The translations under genes were made by a program, and so were the position numbers. The notes beneath the pieces are model-generated. The model was given only the letters and a program-made list of their open reading frames with translations, was not told the origin of the DNA and did not search any database. A stretch of 64,000 bases of DNA from Halobellus clavatus (GTDB lineage Archaea; Halobacteriota; Halobacteria; Halobacteriales; Haloferacaceae). Below are positions 18,501 through 27,738 of this stretch, one piece after another (the stretch's first letter is position 1; every line of letters starts with the position of its first letter). The DNA is taken from positions 62,001 through 126,000 of the forward strand of contig NZ_FNPB01000004.1 in NCBI RefSeq assembly GCF_900107195.1, given 5' to 3'.

Positions 18501-21500
18501 GACGTCTCCGGAACACTCAACGCCACCGGCTCGGTGGCTGGCGATACAGTCAGCATCTTCCGCCTCACCGAGGAGGACGAGATCGAGAGCTTCGAGACGA
18601 CGGTCGGGACCGGCGGGAACTTCACAATCAGCGGCGGTTCCGCAGATGCGAGCTATACGCTGGCGTTCGGTGACAACGAAACCGGCGGCGTTCTGAACGG
18701 CGTACCGGACCTCTATGCGATACGGCGCGTCTCGCCGCCCGTCGATCTCGGTGAAGTCCCGATTCCGGATGCGCACAACGTCTCCATTCAGGTCGTTGGC
18801 CCGAACGGCGAACCCGTCGAGAATGCGGACGGTACGATCACACACACGAACGGCGATGCTATAATCGAAGAGGGGAGGCGCGACGCGACGAACGAAACCG
18901 GGTACGTCACTGTCGGTGGAGACACGACGTTCGAGTTCGCCGGGGACATCACGGCCTACGCGCAATTCAGAGGCGTCAGTAGTACGACGAACGCGACTGT
19001 CACCAGCGATCGCACCGGAAGCGATCGGGTCATCGTCGAACTCCCCGGCGTCGAGGTAAACGGGACCGTCACCGACGCCGACGGCGACGGAGTGCCAAAC
19101 AGCTCAGTCGTCTACGACGGGGCCGAAGACGGCGATGAGGCGTTCCGGAGGCAGGCGGTCACCGACGAGAACGGAGTCTACCGGACACAGCTCTTACCGA
19201 ATGGCTACGAGGTACAGTTCCGCCAGCAGAGTGAGAACATCACGTTCCCCATCGACGGCGTCCCGGATATCTACGGCGTCGGTGAGATCCCCGTCGAGGA
19301 CGGTATGCCGAACGACATCTCGCTCCCCCGCGGCAACCGGCTGCAGATTCAGGTAACGAACGGAACGGCACCGCTTGCGAATTCGACCGTCGAGATCGTC
19401 CATCTGAACCCGAACGGAGGCGCAAGTGGGGTCGAGGCACGGACGAACGAGACTGGCTGGGTCCATCTTGGCGGGACATCCGGCGTCGAAGTCGACGGAA
19501 CCATCGAGGTCGAACTGTGGTCCAAGAATTACTACGCCGATAGATCACTAACCGTAGATTCGGATGACACTATCGTCCTCGAAGCTCAAGAGTTGATCAA
19601 CGTCACTGGCAACGTGACCAACGCCAGCGGCGGTCCCGTGACCGACGGCGAAGTGTTCGCTCGCGCGACCGACGGATCGATGTCAACCGACGCACCGATC
19701 GAGAATGGAGAGTACGAGCTCGCCCTCGTACCGAACACGACATACGAACTCGGATTCCGACAGGACGGTGAGGGTACCGAAGGCGACTTCCCAACGGACG
19801 GGGCGCCGGACATCGAATCGCTCACCGTAGTCGAGACCAGCTCGGAGGATGAACGGCTGCCGGAACAGCAACTCGGCGTCGGACATCCGTACAACATCAC
19901 GGTGAAGAACCCGGACGGAACGAATGCGTCCGGCGTCCCCGTGTACGTGTCTGACAACGATGTCGAGGAGGACTTCGCACTCGGAATAGGAGGAGAAACG
20001 AACGAAAACGGCTCGTTCCTCCTGTACGGCACCAAAGAACCCGGGATCGAACTGAACGGCTCGATAGACGTCTACGTCGACCTCCCCGAGGAGTCCGGTC
20101 TCGCGGACGCGAACCGCCAGGACATCGTCGTCGACGAACCGGGGAGCATCACGATACAGCTTGATCCGGCGGTAACCGTGAGCGGAACCGTCCGCCAGCC
20201 GGACGGAGTGACGCCCGCGGCCGACGAGCGAATCCAGGTGAACGCGGCAGAGGAAGGCCGTCGTGCCGGCGATACGGTCCGAACAAACGAGTCCGGATTC
20301 TTCGATGCGCAAGTCCCAGCGGAAGGGGCGTACCACGTCGGGTTCGTGCAAGCAGAAGAAGGGACTGCGGCGCGACCACCTTATCCAGAGGATGGCGTGC
20401 CGGACTTCTACGCCATCGGCACCGTGACGAGCGACGAGGAGGCCGACCTCGGATCCGTCACGCTGCCCGAACCACACAACCTCACCGTGAATATCGTCGA
20501 TCCGAACGGCGAATTGGTCGAGAACGCGACGGTCAGGCTCTGGAGCACTGCGAACGACGCCTACCAGTGGGGCGGCGAGACGGCCGTTGTGGACGGTTCT
20601 CTCACCGTCGAGGTCAACGGCTCTGTCGGCATCCAGGGCATAGCTCCCAGCGGTGTGGACCTTCGAAGCGAGTACGTACAAACCGAAGTGACGGAGGACG
20701 ACACCGTTAACGTCACGCTTGACCCGAACGTGACCGTCTCCGGCTCCGTGGACTACGCGAACGGTAAGAACGCCACGGGATACAGAATGGGGCTATTCGG
20801 CGATGGCGGCGACTCTCGCCTCACCGACGAGAACGGCTCCTTCGAGCTGGTCCCTCGACCGAACCGGACCTACGCGCTCGGATTCAAACAGACCGACGGC
20901 GAAGGTGACAGAGTGAACTTCCGAAAGGACGGTCGCCCCGACCTCCACGCGTTCCGTACCGTCGAAATCGGTGACGAGGACCGGAACGTTGGCGACCTGA
21001 CGCTTCCCGAGGGCCATCTGGTGAACATCACCGTCGAGAACGCGGATGGCGACCCCGTTCCCAACGCGGTCGTCGATCTCAACGCTATCTCGGGATTCGC
21101 CGGGCCGTACCATCCCGGAACGACGAGAGGTGACGGCGAAGTCGTCCTCAACGGAAGCGGGGCACCCGGCATCGAAGTGAACGGCACGCTCCGCGTTCAG
21201 GTCCGTCAGACCGGACCGTATGCGTCGAACACCTCGATATACCAAATCAACGACGACCGAGAGGTTACGGTCGTCCTCAAAGATCGGGTCAACGTGAGCG
21301 GGCGACTCGTCAACGAGTCCGGGGCGGCACTGACGGATTTCGATGTCGTCGCTAGCGACTCCAGCGGGCTCTCCAGCTCGGCCTCCGATCGATCGAACGA
21401 GACCGGTAACTTCTCCATTCCGGTCGGAGCGAACGGAACCTACAGTATCACTGCTGGCCAGCGGAACACAGAAACGGATACGATCGGCATCCGCGACGGC

Positions 21501-22586
21501 GTGACTGATCTATACGAACTCGCGGTCGTCGAAACCGGTCCGAGCGACGTCATCATCGACAGACAGACTGTTCCACCCGCGGCGGGGATACTCAACGTTA
21601 CCGTTGAGAACGAGTCCGGTATTCCGGTGGAGGACGCGGTGGTCTCCATCGTCCCCAATCAGTCCGGAGCCGCGGACGTCAGCAGCGTGCAGTTAGCCAG
21701 ACCGACGGACGAAGACGGATACTTCGTCGTCGGGGGCGAGCGCGGGTTCGAGGCCGCGGGTGAGTACGTGGTTCGCGTCTCCCCGCCGGACTCTGAGGCG
21801 TTCGTCAATGACGTCAACGTGACGACGGTGAACGTTACCGATGGTGACAAAAATGTCAACATAGTGTTGAACGAGACCGACACTGCCGAACCGGAACCGC
21901 AGGCAGACATCGTCATCGAGAGTGCGAGCCTCCAAGAAGGTGAAATCGACGCTGGGGACGATATCGTCGTTGATGTCACGCTCAAAAACCGGGGTGAGGT
22001 TCAGGGGGACGCGAACATCTCCCTGAGTTCCGAGGAAGGACTAATCTCAGCCTCGGACTCTGTCACTGTCCCAGCAAGGGACAATGTCACCCGAGAGCTT
22101 CGGACAACAGTTGAAACTCCCGGTGTGTACGGTCTGACCGTTTCCGTTGACGGCGACAGCGCGCCGGTCGGATCGGTGAATGTCACGGAACTGCCTGAGC
22201 CGGCGAAGGTCACCCTCGTTGACGCGAGCGTATCGCCGAACGTAACCACTGCCGAAGAGAGTTTCGTGGTGAATGCGACGGTTCGGAATACTGGTGATGT
22301 GGAAGGGAACATCACGCTTGAAGTCGACTTCGAAGATGGACCTTCCGTACCTGTTGAAATCAACGTTTCCGGTGGCTCCAACCGAACGAAATCTCTGACA
22401 ACCTTCACATACACAAGTCCAGGAACTTACAACATCACAGTCAAAAATCAGAGCAGCGGACGCTCAGTTAGCCGAACTGTCCTAGTCAACGAACAGACCG
22501 AAACGGGAACGGGTGCGCCCGGGTTCGGGTTCGTTCCGGCGATCGGAGCACTGCTCGGGGTGATATTCGTTCTCCGGCGGCACTGA
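15507..22586 (+). CDS. Giant secreted GLUG / beta-helix / tandem-module surface protein (PGF-CTERM)
   Basis: A 2,359-residue protein with a signal peptide at residues 1-30. Its regions, in order: GLUG repeats (about 52-385; for example VGGLLGYNNGHNS, IGGLVGVNIRNGT); a right-handed beta-helix (about 402-630; YATIQNGIDNASEGDIVEV); eight tandem modules of about 187 residues (632-2125); and two CARDB-like domains (2130-2328). The C-terminus is GAPGFGFVPAIGALLGVIFV with a basic end, a classic PGF-CTERM signal. Each tandem module pairs a carboxypeptidase-regulatory-like fold (V-x-GTV) with a motif like NGVPDLYAI and a following HNVSIRVVD strand. GLUG and beta-helix domains are common in adhesins, so cell-cell or surface adhesion is the likely role. 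The GLUG part has lower GC than the rest. Confidence 0.9.
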   Translation: MGASAIRQSGRTVLVIAFCVFLTTSPVAGIGLSSPSDTAQQSAVTDATAGQTDFTDVNASELEGSGTPSDPYNISNVSELQAMEDELDAHYELVSDIDASNTSTWKSGNGFAPIGDDSREFVGTLDGNGYNIDQLSINRSSTSRVGLFGRTDNATIRDVTLTEANITGHKRVGALVGYSHQTTVHGASATGHVSGNESVGGLLGYNNGHNSLVTQSTANANVTATFRMVGSLVGGNDGNATIRQSTATGSVDGGDLAGGLTGLNDDNSTILNTYATTNVNGSSSIGGLVGVNIRNGTIHKSYATGSVSGSGNSIGGLVGNNINSSVTASYWNTQTTGQSQSGGEATALTTANMTGEAAESNMSALAFGDVWETQPDDYPVLAWQLPQQGGEDGAPGPDLVVDGEADGDDEYATIQNGIDNASEGDIVEVRPGTYEEPIDVSKNISLIAPGGANITNSSAVPAAYGTAESQQGLQIEGPATPQIAGFRLINWTVGVDATSSEGDWTVLDTQVRGAEDGIVAENASGAWAIERSLIADSASEGVEASNTTGEWTIRFTEIVDARRAVEATSTTGAWEIRWSALVNSSEVTIDARGAEIEGNATRNWWGDPDGPGDNDIAGNVSVAEPLPVPPTTILGTLSAESGASLAGDSVVAYTDLDGEETEVFDAGVAANGEFRIDTDRPGVSYTLAYADDDFGEERNGVPDLYAIGKTIAPEHVDPELPTAHNVSIRVIDQYGNPIENADLAIEHRNGGAVITDGERDATDENGYLSVDGETTFEFVGNLTVGAAFSGVNGSTNVQVDSDQTITVELSGATVNGTINTSTGSPEGDLVGAFNVTDDGVEGVDTTVGADGSFELGGLSSDEEYTLVFGDDDAGDVSNDVPDIYAVQRVSPAAGTTDVGEIDIPEAHNVSVRVVDRTGEGIQGADVAITHKNGDAIVEDGERNATNESGYFSSTDSAPLELAGNVTVWANYNGVNNSTSLRVNKTTGDRSVVIELTRPDVSGTLNATGSVAGDTVSIFRLTEEDEIESFETTVGTGGNFTISGGSADASYTLAFGDNETGGVLNGVPDLYAIRRVSPPVDLGEVPIPDAHNVSIQVVGPNGEPVENADGTITHTNGDAIIEEGRRDATNETGYVTVGGDTTFEFAGDITAYAQFRGVSSTTNATVTSDRTGSDRVIVELPGVEVNGTVTDADGDGVPNSSVVYDGAEDGDEAFRRQAVTDENGVYRTQLLPNGYEVQFRQQSENITFPIDGVPDIYGVGEIPVEDGMPNDISLPRGNRLQIQVTNGTAPLANSTVEIVHLNPNGGASGVEARTNETGWVHLGGTSGVEVDGTIEVELWSKNYYADRSLTVDSDDTIVLEAQELINVTGNVTNASGGPVTDGEVFARATDGSMSTDAPIENGEYELALVPNTTYELGFRQDGEGTEGDFPTDGAPDIESLTVVETSSEDERLPEQQLGVGHPYNITVKNPDGTNASGVPVYVSDNDVEEDFALGIGGETNENGSFLLYGTKEPGIELNGSIDVYVDLPEESGLADANRQDIVVDEPGSITIQLDPAVTVSGTVRQPDGVTPAADERIQVNAAEEGRRAGDTVRTNESGFFDAQVPAEGAYHVGFVQAEEGTAARPPYPEDGVPDFYAIGTVTSDEEADLGSVTLPEPHNLTVNIVDPNGELVENATVRLWSTANDAYQWGGETAVVDGSLTVEVNGSVGIQGIAPSGVDLRSEYVQTEVTEDDTVNVTLDPNVTVSGSVDYANGKNATGYRMGLFGDGGDSRLTDENGSFELVPRPNRTYALGFKQTDGEGDRVNFRKDGRPDLHAFRTVEIGDEDRNVGDLTLPEGHLVNITVENADGDPVPNAVVDLNAISGFAGPYHPGTTRGDGEVVLNGSGAPGIEVNGTLRVQVRQTGPYASNTSIYQINDDREVTVVLKDRVNVSGRLVNESGAALTDFDVVASDSSGLSSSASDRSNETGNFSIPVGANGTYSITAGQRNTETDTIGIRDGVTDLYELAVVETGPSDVIIDRQTVPPAAGILNVTVENESGIPVEDAVVSIVPNQSGAADVSSVQLARPTDEDGYFVVGGERGFEAAGEYVVRVSPPDSEAFVNDVNVTTVNVTDGDKNVNIVLNETDTAEPEPQADIVIESASLQEGEIDAGDDIVVDVTLKNRGEVQGDANISLSSEEGLISASDSVTVPARDNVTRELRTTVETPGVYGLTVSVDGDSAPVGSVNVTELPEPAKVTLVDASVSPNVTTAEESFVVNATVRNTGDVEGNITLEVDFEDGPSVPVEINVSGGSNRTKSLTTFTYTSPGTYNITVKNQSSGRSVSRTVLVNEQTETGTGAPGFGFVPAIGALLGVIFVLRRH
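17401..21880 (+). repeat. Eight tandem ~560-base coding modules with a GVPDLYA-like motif
   Basis: Eight diverged copies, recognisable by NGVPDLYAIG, NDVPDIYAVQ, NGVPDLYAIR, DGVPDIYGVG, DGAPDIESLT, DGVPDFYAIG, DGRPDLHAFR and DGVTDLYELA. Each is followed by a strand such as HNVSIRVVD and, in most copies, an N-E-S/T-G-Y/F turn. The protein repeats are clear, but the DNA copies have diverged. Confidence 0.8.
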
Positions 22587-22824
22587 GATACCGGTGTCTC
22601 GGCCTGGGTTGTCACTCTCGCGACCCGGAACGCTGTTTTATCAGCGCTTGACCCGCCTGTTCGGTTTGTTGAGCACGAACACTCCCGCTTTCCAAGGAGT
22701 ACGTCAGTCGCAGGGACTGATCGTCGGTTGCATATCGGAGTCTACGGCGCTATGACCCGGATCTATGATCTCCCAGATTTGGGAGTTCCCGGTGTGTATC
22801 AGTTACTATTGCAGCGACTACGGC

Positions 22825-23418
22825 TCAGCGGGGAGTAGTGTCTACAGTACGGGAACGGAGCCAGCGATACAGCCACTGAATACCTGGCGTTCCGTGCAGC
22901 AGCCACAGAACGGCAACGCCGACCGCCAACAATCCCTGATAGACCACCATCGGTAATGCGCCGGCTACCACGCTATCGACTGTCACCGAAGACAGGGAGT
23001 CAAGCAGCCGGATCCAGTGGCCCGCGAAGCTCTCAGTCGGATATTCCGGCGACGGCAACACCGGCCACAGCAGGAACGTCGCCATCTCGAACCGTCCCGC
23101 CAGCAGGGCACCGTAACTGTCGGCGAGTAGATGCGAGCCGTACCCGACCGCGAACGCCTGCCACTGCTCGGCCGAGCGGGCCACGCGCCACGCGAGGAGA
23201 CACAGCGGTATGGCGAACAACAGCGAATGGGCGAGCGAGCGCCCTGTCGGAAGCACCTGAAACGAATACGCCAGCGGCTTATCGATCAGATCAGGCAACT
23301 GCGTCGCGACCGCAAGAATGACTGTTGCAACATCCCCGGGTACCTCCCGGTCCGCGAGATACGTGAACAGCGCATACAACAGATATCCGACAGCGGCGTG
23401 TCCCCAGGGCCACATCAC
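22825..23418 (-). CDS. YdjM-like membrane protein, short form
   Basis: A 197-residue polytopic membrane protein of the same class as the one at 767. Its marks are GHAAVGYLLYALF, LPDLIDKPLAY, GRSLAHSLLFA and GYGSHLLADS, that is, His, Asp and His-x-x-x-Asp residues at helix ends that could bind metal. The start is the ATG at 23418, with another Met immediately after. It lies 69 bases downstream of the Thr-rich surface gene and may be the last gene of the long minus-strand run. A small stem (ctccca/tgggag, 22770-22785) lies beyond its stop. The substrate is unknown. Confidence 0.8.
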   Translation of the reverse strand: MMWPWGHAAVGYLLYALFTYLADREVPGDVATVILAVATQLPDLIDKPLAYSFQVLPTGRSLAHSLLFAIPLCLLAWRVARSAEQWQAFAVGYGSHLLADSYGALLAGRFEMATFLLWPVLPSPEYPTESFAGHWIRLLDSLSSVTVDSVVAGALPMVVYQGLLAVGVAVLWLLHGTPGIQWLYRWLRSRTVDTTPR

Positions 23419-23487
23419 CTCCTTCTGAACGGTCCCGACGTATCAGCCTACCGACCCAATCGGAACTAAATGATCGATGAACGTCGA

Positions 23488-24612
23488 TTACCGCAGTCGG
23501 GACAGTAACGCGACGGCGACGATACCCAGCACGAACATCCCACCATCCGGTAACACCGGCGTGTTCACCGGTGTGGAACTCCCGGCTTCGGAGCCGGGCG
23601 AAGCCGAAGTCGTGGGTTGCGACGACGCCGTCGGTGCACGTGTCGGATCCTCATCCACGTTGGACTCGGCTGTCGTGATCGGAGATGTTGTCGATGTCAC
23701 CGCTTGTGTCGAATTCGGACTGGTTATTCTCGTCGTCGTTGCGGGACTCATCGTGGCTGTTGTAGCACTCGCCGTAGTTTGGGTCCCGGCTGCCGGCGCA
23801 CCCGGTTCCTGGGTGGCCCCAGAGCCGCTCGTCGTAGTCGACGGCGTCTGCGTTTGTGTCGCTGTCGGGGTCTCTGTCGGAGTCTCCGTTGCGGTCGATT
23901 CGACGACCGAGACCTGATACGTATTGACGCCGATCAGTTCCTGGTACCCGTACACGGTGTTGTCCCGCTGGATGCCCGTATAGAGACGGTAGTCACCGGG
24001 CGACAGCGGATCGACATCGATCTTAGCCGTGTAGTTGAGGTCAGACGTGCGTGTCGCTTCGGTGGTGAGTGACGTCGAGTCGTTGCCGAGCGTGACCTCG
24101 ACGCTGGCCGGCGGTTCCTCGACCTCGCCGCTCACCCGATCGAGACTGAATTCGATGGTGAGCGTCGAATCGACAGCCGTCTCGTTTGGCGTCGTGTGCG
24201 AAACGGTGTAGCCGTAGATCACTAACGGTTTGATCGCTAATATCTCGTCCGCGTTGCTTTCGGGCGTGATGACGATCGCGTACGTTCCGGGATCGTATCG
24301 GCTAAGCGAGAATTGTACGTTCCCGTCCTCCTCCGGATACCTGCTCGCTCTGAGGTACTCTTGGCTGTCGAAGAGTCGAACGGCATAGGAAGTTCCCCCG
24401 GGACCGGACGTTGAGACGTCGACCGTGTCGCCTTCTGCGTATCGGCCGGCAACTGACACGGTGAACTCTCCCGAATCGGTATCGAGGGTGCGCTCCGGAA
24501 TGTCGACCTCCTCACCGAGCGTGATCTCGTAGTCGTCGGACTGCCCCGCCACTGGTGCAACACTCACACAGACGATGAGTAGCACGGCAAAGCAGACGCG
24601 AGTGGAGGGCAT
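23488..24612 (-). CDS. Thr-rich stalk surface protein (paralog of 14152-15273)
   Basis: A 374-residue secreted protein with a signal peptide (MPSTRVCFAVLLIVCVSVA). The ectodomain matches its paralog in layout: VSTSGPGGTSYAVRLFDS...YDPGTYAIVITPE, then a second beta unit with PASVEVTLGND...LSPGDYRLYTGIQ. A long Ser/Thr/Pro-rich stalk follows. The C-terminal hydrophobic segment GGMFVLGIVAVALLSRLR has no clear PGF triplet, so it may be anchored as a plain transmembrane helix or processed differently. It lies 102 bases after the FtsX-1 permease, in the same direction. Confidence 0.78.
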   Translation of the reverse strand: MPSTRVCFAVLLIVCVSVAPVAGQSDDYEITLGEEVDIPERTLDTDSGEFTVSVAGRYAEGDTVDVSTSGPGGTSYAVRLFDSQEYLRASRYPEEDGNVQFSLSRYDPGTYAIVITPESNADEILAIKPLVIYGYTVSHTTPNETAVDSTLTIEFSLDRVSGEVEEPPASVEVTLGNDSTSLTTEATRTSDLNYTAKIDVDPLSPGDYRLYTGIQRDNTVYGYQELIGVNTYQVSVVESTATETPTETPTATQTQTPSTTTSGSGATQEPGAPAAGTQTTASATTATMSPATTTRITSPNSTQAVTSTTSPITTAESNVDEDPTRAPTASSQPTTSASPGSEAGSSTPVNTPVLPDGGMFVLGIVAVALLSRLR

Positions 24613-24714
24613 CGAGTATGCACAAACCTCCGGCCACGCGTGGTAAGTGTTTTTCCATACTGGCAGTTCGGATTACGATCAGCGTACTGCACGGGAGCCC
24701 CGGTCATCGAACGC

Positions 24715-27700
24715 TCAGCGACCCGCAGCGAGCAATCGCTGGGGCATCGTGTATGCGATCACGATCCCGACGCCAAGCGCACTCACCGCGGCGAGCGTGA
24801 TCGCCCCCAACAGCGTTGCACCGACCGCAAACGGCGACAGCGGGACCGACAGGCGAACGCCGAACACGACGAGGAAGTCCGCTTCCACGAGGCCCCGAAG
24901 GAGGGCCGCCGCGAGACCAAAGGCTACCAGAGCCGCTGGCACCGCAACCCGGAGCGCGTCGGCGAACAGGAGCCAGAGAATCCGCCACGGTCCGGCGCCG
25001 GTCGCGCGGTAGATCCCGATCTCCCGCCGACTCGCGTGGACGGCGTAGGCGAACGTCGCCGTCGTTCCTCCGACGGTGCTGAGCCCGGCGAGTCCGACGA
25101 TGACCAAAAACAGCACCTGGACGTTCCCGAACACGTTCTCGATGGCGCGGCCGACGGCGGTCCCCGACGAGTACTCGCCTTGGCTCGCCAACGTCGCAGC
25201 GATCCGCTCGTCACCCGTGACTTCGTAGGTCGTCGTGGCGAGCACCGTGCCATTCGAGACTACTCTGAGGTCGTAGGTCCCGGGAGTGAGGCGGCGGTCG
25301 AGCCCGGTTTCGGCGGCCGACAGCGTGATGCGCGTGACGTTGCCACCGGCCATCTCGACGGTCCGGGTCTCGACAGTCGATGGCGTCACGAGCGAGACGT
25401 TCCGCACGAAGAACGTCCCCCAGGGGTTCCCGAGTTGGATCTCGACGATCGGATCGGTCAGCCGGGTACCCGTACTCGGCTGGACGTCGATTCGCCCCGT
25501 CAGTTCTCGTGGAGTGCCGCGTTCAACGACCAGTGTGTGTGTCGCTGTCTCGTACCCCTCCTTCTCGACGGTGAGCGTGTATTCGCCTTCTGTCGTCGGA
25601 ACGCGTATCGGGGCGACGCCCTCCCCGGTCGTCTGTGCCTGTCGGTCGCCGAGGGTCACGGTTGCCTCTGCGACCCCGGTGCCGTTCGGCGTCGCGGCCG
25701 GCACGACCAACGTGGTCCCCGGTGGCGCCCGATCAGGGTACTCCTGTGGAACGACGAACGCCCGGGTCGTGTAGACATCGAGCGAGCGAGTCACTCCGTC
25801 TGCGGCGATGGTGTACGTTCCCGCTTCCAACGAGGAGAACGTCACATCGGTCCGGGTGACGCCGCCGGCCGGGACCGCGACTGTGACGTTCCGTGTCCGG
25901 TTTCCGATTCGGACACTCACGGTGCGGCTGGCGCGCTCGTCGCCCAAGTTCCGGGTTGTGACGGAGACCGTGTAGTCGCTGCCGGCCTGTATCGACCCCG
26001 CTCCCGAGATCCCGGTCACCACGAGCCCGCCGGATTCCCGTGTGAGAGCGCCGAACGAATCGGTCGTCCCGTTGGTCCGAATGAGATGTACCTCACCCGT
26101 CCCGGTGGCGAGCTCTTGGGCCGTCCCGAGCGGCACGACGAGCTGGTCGTCGGTGATGCCTTCGCCAGCGTATTTCCCGACGATCTGCACTCGTCGGACG
26201 CCGGGCGTGACGCTCCCGCCGACCGTGATCGTCTCGCCGACATCGAGCCCAAGAGTAGCCGCGAGACCGCGACCGATCACCGCCTGATCGGTGGCACGTG
26301 GCGGGTGGCCGGTAGTCAGGCGCGCTCCAGAGACAGACGTGAACGCAGTAAAGTTCGCCCCCCTGATGAGATACGGCTCCCCGTCGAGTGTTTGGGCGTA
26401 CAGGACCTCGGGGCTCGCCGTGATGTTCTGCGAGCGGAGCACGCCTGCGTAGTCCTCGCTCAGACGACTGTTCAGCGGGTGGGGAGCGCCGCTCTCGACG
26501 ACAGTGCCGCTCGAAGTGGTCGCCAGGGGCGCGATGGCGCCACCGATCGCGGATATCAAGAGCACGATCAGGACGAACACTGCGAGTGTCGCCGTCGTGG
26601 GAATCAACGCCCGCCACGTGACGAACGTCGGCCGCACCAGGCCCGCCAGCCCCGCGGGAACCCGCGACTCAGTGTCTCGCGGCCGTTCCGTGCCGCTGAG
26701 CGCGGCCGGATCACGGCGGATCACCGGAATCGACGCCAGCCCGCCGGCGAGCAGCCCCATTCCCAACAGGAAGCTGCTGATCAGGAGCACGAAGCGGACG
26801 ATCTCCGGGGTGATGACCGTACTGAGTGTGACCGGAAGCCCGGCGTACGTGGCCGCGTTGATCACCGCGTTCGTGGCGATGAGCCCGACGGCGAACCCCA
26901 GCGATACGCCGGTCCCCGTGATCACGGCGACGCGCGCTTCCAGGAGTCCGAACAGCCGATACGGCGAGATGCCAGTCGCACGAGCTACCTGGATCTCCCG
27001 ACGGCGATCGCGGAGTGACATCCGAGTGACGTTGTAGACGATGATCAACACGAGGAGGCCGCTGCCGACGACCGCCAGCGAGAGGGTTCGGACGATCTGT
27101 CCGACCCCGCGAAGCAGGAAGGGAAGCGCGGCGATCAGCGGCACCCCGTCGAGTCGCCACATCGGCGCCCCGCCATCTTGGGCCGCGTCACCCGTGTCGA
27201 CCACCAGTGCGTGCGTCTCTCCGAGCGACGTGACCGTCTTGGCCGTGCCGAGATACCACTCCGAAGCGAAGAGGCGGCTGTCAGTCGAATGAGGCGACAC
27301 CCGCACCGTCGTCGTGCCGACTTCCTGTCGGGTCGGCTGCGGGACCGGTCCGTACAGTCCCTCCTCGGGCGGCTGTGGGACCGCTGCCGACTCCCAGGCG
27401 ACTGAGGCCGACTCGATCCGTTCGGGTGCATCGGGAGGAACTCCTAAGACACGGTGTCCGCTCTCGCCGTCGACCGAAACCCGTGCGAGCGGGAAGACGA
27501 GATCATCGTCACCTGTCGTCGTCCGCGCGGTCTCGTACGACTCGTAATAGGTGGCCGACGCGGAACTCCCGAGGTCGTCTTCGAGCGTCGCGGTGTACGA
27601 TCCGACAGTGAGCAACAGGATGCCAGAGCCGACGAGAAACGCGGCCGTAACGGTGATGACTGCGACGCTCAGCCACTCCCGGCGCGACCACGACCCGAGC

Positions 27701-27720
27701 AGCGTGGATTCGAACCGCAT
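24715..27720 (-). CDS. FtsX-type ABC permease with Ig/CARDB-like loop domains (permease 1)
   Basis: A 1,001-residue permease made of two FtsX units. One helix lies at about 17-39, then three around 210-345. A second unit starts with a helix at about 378-405 and ends with three helices after about 860. The hallmark EIGIYRATGAGPWRI is at the C-terminal unit, and EIQVARATGISPYRL is at the first. The large outer loop between 410 and 855 holds MacB-like sequence (DQAVIGRGLAATLGLDVGE), then a CARDB-like and a carboxypeptidase-regulatory-like domain (GEYTLTVEKEGYETATHT). Such loop domains are unusual for FtsX permeases. It is 18 bases downstream of the ATPase gene, its likely partner. Confidence 0.88.
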   Translation of the reverse strand: MRFESTLLGSWSRREWLSVAVITVTAAFLVGSGILLLTVGSYTATLEDDLGSSASATYYESYETARTTTGDDDLVFPLARVSVDGESGHRVLGVPPDAPERIESASVAWESAAVPQPPEEGLYGPVPQPTRQEVGTTTVRVSPHSTDSRLFASEWYLGTAKTVTSLGETHALVVDTGDAAQDGGAPMWRLDGVPLIAALPFLLRGVGQIVRTLSLAVVGSGLLVLIIVYNVTRMSLRDRRREIQVARATGISPYRLFGLLEARVAVITGTGVSLGFAVGLIATNAVINAATYAGLPVTLSTVITPEIVRFVLLISSFLLGMGLLAGGLASIPVIRRDPAALSGTERPRDTESRVPAGLAGLVRPTFVTWRALIPTTATLAVFVLIVLLISAIGGAIAPLATTSSGTVVESGAPHPLNSRLSEDYAGVLRSQNITASPEVLYAQTLDGEPYLIRGANFTAFTSVSGARLTTGHPPRATDQAVIGRGLAATLGLDVGETITVGGSVTPGVRRVQIVGKYAGEGITDDQLVVPLGTAQELATGTGEVHLIRTNGTTDSFGALTRESGGLVVTGISGAGSIQAGSDYTVSVTTRNLGDERASRTVSVRIGNRTRNVTVAVPAGGVTRTDVTFSSLEAGTYTIAADGVTRSLDVYTTRAFVVPQEYPDRAPPGTTLVVPAATPNGTGVAEATVTLGDRQAQTTGEGVAPIRVPTTEGEYTLTVEKEGYETATHTLVVERGTPRELTGRIDVQPSTGTRLTDPIVEIQLGNPWGTFFVRNVSLVTPSTVETRTVEMAGGNVTRITLSAAETGLDRRLTPGTYDLRVVSNGTVLATTTYEVTGDERIAATLASQGEYSSGTAVGRAIENVFGNVQVLFLVIVGLAGLSTVGGTTATFAYAVHASRREIGIYRATGAGPWRILWLLFADALRVAVPAALVAFGLAAALLRGLVEADFLVVFGVRLSVPLSPFAVGATLLGAITLAAVSALGVGIVIAYTMPQRLLAAGR

Positions 27721-27738
27721 TTCAACTCCCGATGAGAC

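Noticed and set aside
24640-27018. 792-codon plus-strand frame opposite FtsX permease 1
   Set aside because: It is antisense to a clear permease and Arg/Pro-rich without domain features. It is a GC-driven shadow frame.
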